Part shown: positions 21,920-32,928 of the stretch, one piece after another
How positions within the stretch are numbered: the stretch's first letter is position 1
Layout: every line of letters begins with the position of its first letter
Made by a program: the position numbers and the translations under genes
Source: Silene latifolia
Lineage: Eukaryota; Streptophyta; Magnoliopsida; Caryophyllales; Caryophyllaceae
Reading direction: 5' to 3'
NCBI RefSeq assembly: GCF_048544455.1
Contig: NC_133529.1
Coordinates: 55,853,271-55,917,270 of the forward strand
DNA: 64,000 bases
Notes under the pieces: model-generated
Told to the model about the DNA's origin: nothing
The model's database searches: none
The model's input: only the letters and a program-made list of their open reading frames with translations

Positions 21920-23288
21920 GGGTTATTTCATGACAATAATCCAAACTATGCCCCTCCTTCTCATATTAATCCAATCTCGTGTTTAACTCAGAAAAATCCG
22001 GACTTTGACATCATTTTTCTTGTACTACACTATTGGAAGGGTGACCTGTGTAACCGGTTCCCTTTTAGTTATTTCAAAGAAGCAGGTAATGCCATTGCCT
22101 ACCTCTCTCCCCCCCTTTAATCAATTTGAAAACCCCTTAAATCATTAGTAGATCTTATTCATCTCCCCAAATTCATCACTGTGTTGAGCATCCATTTAAG
22201 GAAGTTGGAATACTTTATGTCAAATGATTTTGGCTTAAGTTTGATTTTGGTTCAAATGATTTCGGCTTATAATAAGGAAGTTCCAATGGAATACTCAGCT
22301 ATAACTCCTGCAAACCCAACAGATTTCCTAATGGTATGCTTCTTGTAATCAAATTTTTTTGACAAATCAATGACAGGAAAACTAGTACAGTTTCCAAATT
22401 CTTCAGGAATGCTACCCACAATACCAAGCATTACTAAATTACTGCAACTCCTAATCTCAGAGGGAAGTTCTCCCGTAAGATTCTGATTGCCACCAAATCT
22501 GAACACTTGTGAATTCTCTAATCTCCCAATACTTGCAGGAATTTTTCCACCGAGTTGATTATCAAATTCTCCAATCAAAGATTCTGACTTCAAAATTTGC
22601 ATATTTGATGTAATAATGAACCTTTAAGTCTACTGATCTTATACTTAACTCAACATCACCATTTTTATCACATTTCACACCAAACCATTTACATGGGTTA
22701 TTATCAGAAATTACCCATGTCTTGAAAACATCTAAAGATGATGTCTTTAAGGTTTATTTCCATTGAAGAAGAGCTTGACCTTGCTCATCAATGGAGGCAC
22801 AATAATGTAAGCATAGAACTGATGATGAAATAAGTAGAAATTTGTGTATAAACATTTTATTATTAATAGAAGAAGAAGAAGAAGAATTTAATGGGTTAAT
22901 TAGAATTGCAGGCATTGTTGCCTTGAGAAGAAGGAATAGAAGGACAAAATAAAATCAAGGACGACGAATAAAATTAGAGAATATATTTGGGAAAAACAAG
23001 AAGAAAAATAGAGAAATTGAGGGACAATGAACCGTAAGAAGGAAGAAGAAGAAAACATGGAAAGAGAATGCCTCTTCGGGAGCAAATAATAGAACACGAG
23101 GGAGAGAAAATAAAAACAAGGACCCAGAGCAAAATGACCCTTTACATTACCTGTTGTTACCAGTCAAAATTGGACTAGTTCAGTATAAGTAAAATGATGC
23201 CATAATTCAGATTTTTCCGAGTTAAACAATAGTATGGATTAATATGAGAAGCGGGGGCATAGTTTGGATTATTGTCATGAAATAACAC
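21920..23288. mobile_element. Pack-MULE: Mutator-type element with captured gene fragment
   Basis: Long terminal inverted repeats of about 100 bp begin ggGTTATTTCATGAC at the left (21920) and, inverted, GTGTTATTTCATGAC at the right (23288). They stay similar for about 100 bp. They are flanked by a perfect 9-bp direct repeat, tattaataa, at 21911-21919 and 23289-23297, the target duplication length typical of Mutator-like elements. No transposase is present. Instead the interior carries the 5' part of an LRR receptor-kinase gene in minus orientation. The element sits at the end of the LINE tail. Confidence 0.85.
22267..22855 (-). pseudogene. Captured 5' part of an LRR receptor-like kinase gene
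   Basis: In its parent this would be a cell-surface receptor kinase. On the minus strand from 22855 an ATG opens a hydrophobic signal peptide (MFIHKFLLISSSVLCLHYC), followed by an LRRNT domain: DEQGQALLQWK, then an in-frame stop, then NPCKWFGVKCDKNGDV. After a gap and frame change, leucine-rich repeats appear (GGKIPASIGRLENSQVFRFG, GSIPEEFGNC). The kinase domain and most repeats are missing and several positions are shortened. The pattern resembles clade XI LRR-RLKs; which receptor it came from cannot be told here. It lies wholly inside the MULE inverted repeats, which shows capture rather than a broken resident gene. Confidence 0.82.
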
Positions 23289-23297
23289 TATTAATAA

Positions 23298-24834
23298 TAG
23301 TTGTATTTCCTAATAGTAATAGTAATAAGGTAATATTTTCCTAATTGGTGACTTATACATCCCAAACCTAGCCTATAAATACAAAGAAATCTGAAAAGTA
23401 AATCATTAAAGATAGAAAAAGGAGATCTAGGAGACGGAAGGAGCTTTAACCTCGCTAAATTAATTAACGTAATATCGTCGTATTTTATATCGTGCTATTC
23501 AATTAAGTTATCGTATGAGCACCGCATAGACCACTATGACACACGCCGTTGACCTTAGTAGCTGCCTTTGTCCACCGTGATTCAAGTAAGACTGTATTTG
23601 ACTGTCGTTGACCACCGTGGGTGGTGTATTGGGCCTCTAAAGGGTGGTTGCCGTAGGGTTTTAAGACAGAATTTAAACATGGTATTTTTATCGATATGGC
23701 GTAGGACCTGGGTGGTTGGTCTTGTCGGCAATGGGCGGTCCTAGAGGTGGTAACGCGGTGGCTGAAGGTGGTGGTTAGTGCGGTGGTGTCGAGATTGTGG
23801 TTGTTTTGTGGTGTTTGTAATTGGTTTTAGTCGTGGTTTGTTTATACCTTGGTCGTGGTTGACCTGGGCTGTCGTGGTAGCTGGTGGAACCACCGTGGGT
23901 CAAGGGAGACCCCGGTGGTGGCCACTCGTTGTCGTGAGGGTGGCTAAGGGAGAATATGTGTTTGTGTTGTTAGTTGATGTCGGGTGTGAGGGAGAATAGG
24001 GGTGGTTGTATGGGTTGTAGGGGGCGGTTAGGGTGGTGGTTAGGGACTGGTTGGGTGCGTCGTGGTGTAGGGTAGTGGTGGGTGGGTTGAGTGGTGTCGT
24101 GGTGGCTAGTGGTGACGGGTTTTGGCGGGTTTAAGGAGGGGTGTTGGACACGGTTTTAAATCGTGTATATGGGGATTAAAAGGGTTGGTTGTGATGGGTT
24201 TGAAATTAGGTGTTTGGATTTAATTTTTAAACGGGTTTTTTATTTTAATTTACATGGGAAAATAATCGACGTAATTAATTTATAATTAATTCAATTGTGG
24301 TACATAATTAATAGTTAGTAATTTATATTTTTTATTATTATGTTGTTAGGTGACGGTTACGTTAAAGGAATTCTTTAAATCGGATTTAAGCTGCATTAAT
24401 TGGATTTATTGCTTGCCAGGTAGGGATAAATCCTAATCAACTCTCATATGTGGTTTGTGTATGTTATTGTATGATATGGAGAATGATATATTAAGGTGAA
24501 TTGTTTACATATTGATATTGTTTTAATTGTTTGGAAGGGGAGAAATTATATTATGCTAAGTTGTTATAATTATTATTGTGGATGTGTAATTATGACGAGA
24601 TGAGATTAATTATTACTGTTGATTATGAATGTGGAATTGTGATGGGAGGTGTTGTGGTGAGATGTACGTTGTTAAGGGAGTTTTACTCTGGGATGATCGG
24701 TAATATGTACGTTGTCGAGGGAAGGGTACTATTACAAAGTGGCGGTACGTTGTTAAGAGAGGGGTACAATGGATATGAGCAGGTTGTTAAAGGAGTAGTG
24801 CCATGTGTATGGAATTTAATTATCTATTGTTAAT
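23298..24834 (+). other. Non-coding GT-rich DNA, possibly an LTR of Tekay/Del type
   Basis: No conserved protein is found. A TATA motif (cctataaataca, about 23371) lies ahead of a purine-rich stretch, and 23560-24130 is strongly GT-rich. A segment near 24345-24450 (ggtgacggttacg ... aggtagggataaatcct) recalls the body of Tekay/Del-type LTRs. Short ORFs at 23778-23999 and 24576-24833 look like chance. Element C inserted at its right edge, at ttaat (24830-24834). Confidence 0.4.
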
Positions 24835-24953
24835 TGTGGACATGAGCCACCGGCGCCGCGCGCACCCGTGTGTTGGTTTCGAGGCGGCGGCACTTCTCCC
24901 ACGGAACCTTGGTTTGCCAAAGCACGTCATGGGCCGTTACCGATTTGTGAGGC

Positions 24954-26496
24954 TGATAAGTGCATATTTTATATACTTTCATCCCCTATATTAGCTCCAT
25001 TTTATTTGTTATTTAGCACTCATCATAGTGTCATAAGCTAATATTTGTTGTTCTAGTGTATTTGCTTGTCTTAACATGTTTTTGTAGGAATCTAAGCATT
25101 TAGAGGCTTTTTCCTATCATTTTGTACACTAAGTCCACTAAGCTAAACAAGACCTAATATTGGACTAGCATGGAAGTGTTTGAATGGGTGTTTGCATGAA
25201 AATTTGTTGAATTGAAGTGGGAATTACAATTGAAGCCTAATGCAAAAGTCAAAGCCCAATGTTCAAGTCCAAGTCAAGGTGGAAAAACATAAGATTCCAA
25301 CATGCTTAGGATACTTTTTGGGAGCTCTAAATATGATAGATGAAGCATTTACCCGGGTGCATTAAGGGTCATTAATCACGCTCTTTGGATTCCTCAACAA
25401 TTAAGTGGGGAATTAAGTGGAAAATACCCGGAAACATACGACCCCGATCGGGGCCACCCAACCCCGATCGGGGCCGCATGCCTCATGATTTCTTACGTTT
25501 TCTTTTCCTCTCCTATAAATAGGAGAGGTATTCCAAGGCTTTAGGCATCTCATTTTCACGTCTCATTTTATTCTCCATAGCCTTAAGCATTACAATTTCT
25601 CTCAATAGTTTTCATATTAGTTTACAAATTAATTAAGCTTGTAGTTCTTAAACATTTGGTTCTTAATACATTTTCAAGCATTTAGTTATATATATTGTTC
25701 TTCCATTCAAGTTCATCTCCTTAAGGTATTTCTATATAGTTTACATTTTTACATATCTATTTAGTTTATATTAGTTTATAATTAAGCACTCTAATTAGAT
25801 TACTTTAGTTTAATTTCTTTTACATGTTAAAACATTTAGTTCATATAAATCACTCAATCATGTTTATCATTTCTCCTTATATAGTTTACAATTTACACCT
25901 TAACATGAGTAGCTAAATCTCTTAGTCTAAGGGCTAGGGAAGCCATGCAAAATCAAGTATATAACATGATAAAATAGGTTAATAATAATATTGTTCAAAT
26001 TGCTTCTATCACATGCTTGTGCCATAACGTTTAATCTTTGTTTAAGGCCTTATTCAATTGATTAAGTTTGTTCATTCGTTCTATAAGTCGAGAGGCACGG
26101 AATTGAATTAAACTAAGCATGTATAGTAGGACGACCTAGTCATGGACGAGAGTTTCTCTAGGACCCGGTCTATGGTTGACACTAATACCGTAAGGTGGGT
26201 GTCTCTAAACCTAAGCAATTGACAATGTTATTAGTATCAAGTTTATCATGATCATATGTTTACCTTTGTATGTGTGACCCGAACCCCTTAGACTCCCTTT
26301 TAATCATATAATTCACATCATAATTTTTATTAATCATCAACCAACAAACCAAACCCCAAACGATATCGACCTTGATAAAAATCTACCCACAACAATTCAC
26401 AATGTAATTCCCGTTTCCTTGTGGTTCGACCCCTATTACTACATTTACTTGTGTTTAAGGAATTTATCTTTGCATAGGTACGCGATAAGCCTATCA
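24954..26496 (+). repeat. 5' LTR of element D
   Basis: 1543 bp, AT-rich. A TATA motif (cctataaatagg, about 25513) suits the LTR promoter. It carries two copies of the palindrome CCCCGATCGGGG (25442-25453 and 25462-25473) just ahead of that TATA; the 3' LTR has only one. Confidence 0.92.
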
Positions 26497-26501
26497 AAGT
26501 T

Positions 26502-26518
26502 TGGCGCCGTTGCCGGGG
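26502..26518 (+). other. Primer-binding site of element D (tRNA-Asp)
   Basis: TGGCGCCGTTGCCGGGG is complementary to the 3' end of plant tRNA-Asp, the primer known for Athila-type elements. It starts five bases after the LTR. Confidence 0.93.
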
Positions 26519-26630
26519 AAAAGGTTTTATTGCTTTTTGAATTGTCGATTTTTATCTTGTTTTCCTTTGTCTTGGGGAACACTTGTTGCTTGAGACCGTT
26601 ACTTATCACTTCTCTAGAAATTGTTGTCTT

Positions 26631-28395
26631 ATGCCCAGGTCCTCTCGTAGTGGAGAATTTCTTTCACCGGATTCCGATCCCGAAAAAACCTTTAGGAGAA
26701 GACGACGTTTTTGGAAGGAAGTGAAAGAAGCCACTTCTCCCATATATGCCGAAAGTGCTAGAAAGTCTTACTTAGACGATATAGAGGTTCTTGAAGAGTA
26801 GGAGGTTTCAAGTTCATCATCTCCACCACCATCACCATCTACTACCAAAAAGATGGTGAAACTTTCTGATCACTCAAAACCCACCGCGGCCATGCTTCCG
26901 GCCTGAATCACAACCACACAAATCACCGCGCCGGACTTCGAGATCAAACAGGCTTTCATTAGCCTTATGGAGAGGAAGCAATTTGGGGGAAGTCCTTTGG
27001 AGGATCCCAATTTGCATGTGCAAAACTTTTGTGACTATTGCTCCATGATCCATCAAACGGGCGTCACTCAAGCCCAAATAAGGGAAATACTTTTCCCTTT
27101 CTCTTTGAAGGACAAGGCCAAGCTTTGGATCAATAGCCTTGACTGCACCGCCATGGGAATCACCAATTGGGAAACTTTGGCTCTAGCCTTCTATCAAAAG
27201 TTTTTTCCACCGGAGAAAACTCAAACTTTGAGGAGCCAAATTACCGGATTCCGTCAACAAGCTCTTGAGAGCCTATATGAGGCTTGGGAGAGGTACAAAT
27301 AGCTTAAAAGACAATGCCCACATCATGGGCTAGATGATTGGTTTCTAGCAATAACATTCTACAATGGATGTTGTGTCGAGTCCCGAAGGATTCTTGATTC
27401 CGCCAACAATGGGCGGTTTGATCAAAATTGACACCGACCTTTCTCATGCCACGATCGAATCTATGGCGGTTCATGATGCCCAATATGTCAATTCCCGAGT
27501 TGTGCCATCCAAAGCTAAAGAAGAATCCTCCAACAACTCCGTTTTGCTAGCTCAAATTGCCTTGCTCCAACAACTATTGGCGGAAAGGGATGCTAGAGAT
27601 TCCGTTCAACAAGTCAATGCTATGTCTTCAACAAGCCAAATCGTTGTTTGTGATGGTTGTGGAGGTGCGGGTCATTATGCCGCTTATTGCCGAGCTCCTA
27701 TCGAAGAGGTAAATGCGTTTTAAGCTTTTAGACAAAGTTCATATCCACCGGGTACATTTTCCAACACTTATAACCCGAATACAAAATTTCATCCGAACTT
27801 GTCTTACACTAGCAATAATGTGCTTAACCCACAACCCCCACCACAACAAAATGCCTATGTTCCTCAACAACAAAAGTATATCCCTCCACCGGGTTATCAA
27901 AATCAACAAAGGCCCCCACAAAACAATTACCAACAAAATCCACCACAAAATACCCAACAAAACAATCAAGGAGTTGGTAAGCTCGATGGAATGATAGTCC
28001 AAATCCAAAGGGAATTATTGGCTCAAATTCAAAAGAATGATCAAGCTCATAGTGCCGCGGTCAAGATGTTGGAACAACAAGTGGCTCAACTAGCCGCTTC
28101 TAGCTCTCAAAGAAAGAACGGTCAACTACCTCCCCAAGGTAACCCACCACATGAAACTGTTAATTCTATTTCCTTGAGAAGTGGTACAAGCTATGATGGG
28201 CCATCCATGACTTTGGATGAAGAAGTGGTTGTTAAAAAGGCCAAGCTTGGGGGAGATGACAAAAAGAAGGCTAGTGAAGAGCCTCTTGTTAAGGATCGTG
28301 TGCCATTTCCTCATCGATTGTTGATGCTTAAGAGGAAGAGCAAGCTTGATGCCAAATTGTTGATCACCCTATGCCCGAGAAAAGTGATGAGGTAA
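26631..28395 (+). pseudogene. Athila-type gag of element D, with several stops
   Basis: Gag would build the retrotransposon capsid. Reading starts at the ATG at 26631 (MPRSSRSGEFLSPDSDPEKT). In-frame stops occur at 26799-26801, near 26904 and at 27301. The capsid domain lies at about 26960-27300 (HVQNFCDYCSMIHQ, then INSLDCTAMGITNWETL and FFPPEKT). A frame change near 27425 continues the protein, which has a CCHC zinc knuckle, CDGCGGAGHYAAYC (about 27649-27690), a stop at 27721, a Gln/Pro-rich linker and the motif HETVNSISLRSG (about 28150). Everything expected of an Athila gag is present in order, but it cannot be translated as one protein. Confidence 0.87.
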
Positions 28396-28612
28396 TTGTT
28401 GAAGAAGTCTCTCCTAATGCTAAGGAGAGTGATGCCGTTTCAAAGAAGGTGAGTGTTCCCAATGAGAATGAGAAAGATGTGGAGATGCTCCTCCAAAACA
28501 AGTTGTTCAAATACCATTTCCCCATCGTCTAGCAAAGCATAAGGAGGAAGGTAAGTTCGGTAAGTTTTTAGAAATTTGTACGAATTTACAAGTTACCGTC
28601 CCATTTTTAGAA

Positions 28613-29416
28613 TTGCTTACCCAAGTCCCCTCCTACGCAAAGTTTATGAAGGAAATCCTCTCAAAGAAGCGATCCTTCAATGAGGTTGAGACCATTGCTT
28701 TCACCGAAGAGTGTAGTGCACTCTTACAAAATAAGTCTCCCCCGAAACTTAAGGACCCCGGTAGCTATTCTATTCCTTGCACTATAGGCACATATACCAT
28801 TGATAAGGCCCTTTGCGACCTAGGTGCTAGTGTAAGTATCATGCCCTATTCTCTTTGTGAAAAACTTAACATGGGTGCTTTAAAATGCACAAGTACAACA
28901 TTGCAAATGGCGGACCGTTCTTTAAAGCGACGCTTAGGTGTCTTAGAAGATGTACCCGTCAAAGTTGGTAAGTTTTTCATACCCGTTGACTTCCTCATCC
29001 TTGATATGGCCGAGGACTCACAAACCCCAATTATATTGGGTAGGCCATTTTTACGCACCACGGGTACGCTAATTGATGTGAATAATGGGAGGTTGACATT
29101 GGAAGTGGGTGATGACCAGGTTTCCTTTAGCAAAAACAACACCATTAGAAACCCAATGTTACAAGAGTCTTGTTATTTATTTAGCACTGTGGACTCTTCT
29201 TATGCCTCTACTACGCTTGGATCCTCACTAACGGATCCGTTGGAGGACATTATGGGTGTTATTTGCTTTGTAGGTGATGATGCTAAGGGCGCTATTGCTA
29301 AGAGTGGAAAGAAGAAGAAAGGGAAATTTTACTTGAAGAATTTCAAGTGGTTGAGGAATGCAAAAGGAGCTATGAAATGGAGCTTGGTTAGTGGCAAGCT
29401 CCAAGATGAAACTTGA
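28613..29416 (+). pseudogene. Aspartic protease region of element D
   Basis: This is the open 3' part of the gag-protease frame. It would cut the polyprotein. Residues include the catalytic DLGASVSIMP (about 28819-28848) and, further on, IILGRPFLRTTGTLIDV, the normal pair for Athila proteases. The preceding sequence (28400-28612) belongs to the linker in another frame. The frame ends at 29416 where pol would normally continue; RT is missing. The domain itself looks intact, but it has no start of its own and depends on the broken gag frame. Confidence 0.83.
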
Positions 29417-31407
29417 ATCAAATAGCTTCTTACGTCGTGCGGGACGTTAAACCAGCGCTTCTTGGGAGGCAACCCAAGCTTCTTTTTATTTGTTTTTATT
29501 TATTTTCTGCAATTTATTGTTTTTCGTAGATTAGAAATAAAATGCTCGACTTGACGATGTTTCTTTTTGTGATTTTTAGGTGAAAATGAAGGGAGAAGAA
29601 TTATAAGTAAATTTGGCACGCTTTTCCATGCAAGAACCCCGTTCGGGGACGTGGTTTTCGAAAAAAGAAAAGGAAATTGAATCGTACGCGGAAAAGAGTC
29701 AAAACCCGAAGGAGTGGTCAACCCCGATCGGGGTTGCCAGCCCCGATCGGGGTCGCCAGCCTCGATCGGGGGCGTGGTTCTGTGATTTCCTGGCCTTTGC
29801 TTTATACGGGTAAAAAAAAGGGGATAGAATTCTATCGATCATTTTCACACCCGATGGTACTTTCTCTTCTCTTCTCTTCCATATTTCTGCAATTCTTCAC
29901 CTTAATCACAAGGAAACATCTACATCCCCCGTATTCATGTTAGCTTGGGGGAAGGCTTGCAAGTCGAGTAAGTTTTTAATTGCTTTGCATTTTAGTTTAG
30001 ATCTTGCAACCCATTAAACATAACCTCTAGTCCTTCTTGTTTTGTGCTTTGAGCCATTTTTATGGTTTGATTGGGTAATTTAAATTGTTAGCACATTGAG
30101 GACAATGTGATGTTTAGCTTGGGGGGGGGGGGGATTGCATTTGCATATAGTGTAGTTTGCATGTAGTGTAGAAAATTTGAAAATTTTTGAGAGAAATTTT
30201 TGCTTTGTGCTTGCTTGTAGCCTACTTTCCTCTTTGCTTATCCTAATAATGGCTTGTTGCTAATGATTTATTCTTTAATGATGGGATATTAGCTACGTGA
30301 GGATGTCTTGACATAGTAGGTGGGAGATGGAGAATGAACCAAATAGGCTTGATCTTGACTTTTGGCAAGCTATAAAATGGTAAGGTAGAGCCTCTTTTGA
30401 CCGATGCATCCATATCCGGTCTCTCTTAGGTGAGTGTAGGTGTCTCCTTGTAATGTGTGTTTCATCAAAACGCATAAGTATGGTTCTCATGTCATTTCTT
30501 GGTAAGCATGCATTCATTTGTTATAGCATTTTGGAGCCATTCACATGATATTTTAGCCTTTTTGACCCCTTCACAAAATTTATCCCTAACTACATCATTG
30601 AAATTGTCTACCCTTGTTGAGCTAGTAGCTTAGTTGGATAATGTTTGGGTGCTCATTGGGATATGGTTTATCGTTTGAAGTCATGTGAGCTTGGTCTTAA
30701 TGCTCAAGAAAAAAAAAAGTTGAAAAAATGAGAATGAAAAAAAATGAAAAAATGAAGAAAGGAAAAAATGAATGAATGAGAAAAAGCATGAAAAAAAAAA
30801 GAAGTATGAATTGAAAAGAAAAAAAAAAGAGAGAAGAAGAAGTTGATGTGAGAAACTCTCATGCATTATTCACATATTTTGGAGAGTTTTCTTATGATTT
30901 GAATTGCAAAATTGGGTTAGAATTGGGATTGAGCATCCTTACATTTGGTTGTTGCTAGCTTGACATTAGCTCCACAATCCATAATTCATTTGTTCCCCCT
31001 TCTTACCCATTACATATTGCCTTCTTCCTACCCATTTGGCTTCTTTATCATGCTTGCATTTGATTGTTTTGGCTTACTAGTTTTGATTGATTACCATATT
31101 AGATTGCGGGCACATTATTATAAGTCGAGGATAGTTGAGTGTTTATTCACAAAATTGTCCTTTCACATAAAAAAGAGTTTGAGTGCCCCGTGAGAGTCCA
31201 TAAGTCAAAAGATCATGCAAGAGCTTAAAGGTTCATTCAAAGTTTTCTATGCTACGCCGTCGTGTAAATCTCATCCATGTCTTGCTTTATTCCTTGCCCA
31301 TGTTGTTTCGGGTTTTTAAATCATTATGCTTAGCTTGTTTGGATATTGCAATTGATGAGATTTGGTTTCTTGCTTGGGGACAAGCAAGGGTTTAGCTTGG
31401 GGGAGTT
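29417..31407 (+). other. Non-coding 3' region of element D
   Basis: About 2 kb without a gene. Just after the protease is the block gcgcttcttgggaggcaaccca, which I recognise from Athila elements of several plants. Further on are four CCCCGATCGGGG-like palindromes (29637-29648, 29722-29733, 29741-29752, 29760-29771), a 14-base G run (30120-30133) and an AG-rich stretch at 30705-30840. The polypurine tract (gcttgggggag) lies just before the 3' LTR. Confidence 0.75.
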
Positions 31408-32928
31408 TGATAAGTGCATATTTTATATACTTTCATCCCCTATATTAGCTCCATTTTATTTGTTATTTAGCACTCATCATAGTGTCATAAGCTAATATTT
31501 GTTGTTCTAGTGTATTTGCTTGTCTTAACATGTTTTTGTAGGAATCTAAGCATTTAGAGGCTTTTTCCTATCATTTTGTATACTAAGTCCACTAAGCTAA
31601 ACAAGACCTAATATTGGACTAGCATGAAAGTGTTTGAATAGGTGTTTGCATGAAAATTTGTTGGATTGAAGTGAGAATTACAATTGAAGCCTAATGCAAA
31701 AGTCAAAGCCCAATGTTCAAGTCCAAGTCAAGGTGGAAAAACATAAGATTCCAACATGCTTAGGATACTTTTTGGGAGCTCGAAAGATGATAGATGAAGC
31801 ATTTACCCGGGTGCATTAAGGGTCATTAATCACGCTCTTTGGATTCCTCAACAATTAAGTGGGGAATTAAGTGGAAAATACCCGGAAACACACGACCCCG
31901 ATCGGGGCCGCATGCCTCATGATTTCTTACGTTTTCTTTTCCTCTCTTATAAATAGGAGAGGTATTCCAAGGCTTTAGGCATCTCATTTTCACGTCTCAC
32001 TTTATTCTCCATAGCCTTAAGCATTACAATTTCTCTCAATAGTTTTCATATTAGTTTACAAATTAATTAAGCTTGTAGTTCTTAAACATTTGGTTCTTAA
32101 TACATTTTCAAGATTTGGTTATATATATTGTTCTTCCATTCAAGTTCATCTCCTTAAGGTATTTCTATATAGTTTACATTTTTACATATCTATTTAGTTT
32201 ATATTAGTTTATAATTAAGCACTCTAATTAGATTATTTTAGTTTAATTTCTTTTACATGTTAAAGCATTTAGTTCATATAAATCACTCAATCATGTTTGT
32301 TATTTCTCTTTATATAGTTTACAATTTACACCTTAACATGAGTAGCTAAATCTCTTAGTCTAAGGGCTAGGGGAGCCATGCAAAATCAAGTATATAACAT
32401 GATAAAATAGGTTAATAATAATATTATTCAAATTGCTTCTATCACATGCTTGTGCCATAACGTTTAATCTTTGTTTAAGGCCTTATTCAATTGATTAAGT
32501 TTATTCATTCGTTCTATAAGTCGAGAGACACGGAATTGAATTAGACTAAGCATGTATAGTAGGACGACCTAGTCATGGACGAGAGTTTCTCTAGGACCCG
32601 GTCTATGGTTGACACTAATACCGTAAGGTGGGTGTCTCTAAACCTAAGCAATTGACAATGTTATTAGTACCAAGTTTATCATGATCATATGTTTACCTTT
32701 TTATGTGTGACCCGAATCCCTTAGACTCCCTTTTAATCATATAATTACATCATAATTTTTATTAATCATCAACCAACAAACCAAACCCAAAACGATATCG
32801 ACCTTGATAAAAATCTACCCATAGCAATTCACAACGTAATTCCCGTTTCCTTGTGGTTCGACCCCTATTACTACATTTACTTGTGTTTAGGGAATTTATC
32901 TTTGCATAGGTACGCGATAAGCCTATCA
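31408..32928 (+). repeat. 3' LTR of element D
   Basis: 1521 bp, similar to the 5' LTR apart from scattered substitutions and small indels. The largest difference is the loss of one palindrome unit: a single CCCCGATCGGGG is left at 31896-31907. It ends tatca at 32928, followed by the gaggc target duplication. Confidence 0.92.

Larger units (their letters stand above)
24954..32928 (+). mobile_element. Element D: Athila-like LTR retrotransposon without pol
   Basis: Two LTRs of about 1.5 kb (24954-26496 and 31408-32928) both start TGATAAGTGCATATT and end AAGCCTATCA. They flank 4.9 kb of internal DNA. A perfect 5-bp duplication, gaggc, brackets the element (24949-24953; 32929-32933). The primer site matches tRNA-Asp, as in the Athila lineage. 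Gag and an aspartic protease are recognisable, but no RT, RNase H or integrase is present. The element therefore moved with enzymes provided by others. It inserted into the LTR of element C. Confidence 0.93.

Noticed and set aside
23778-23999. 73-codon ORF
   Set aside because: GT-rich low-complexity sequence with no known motif.
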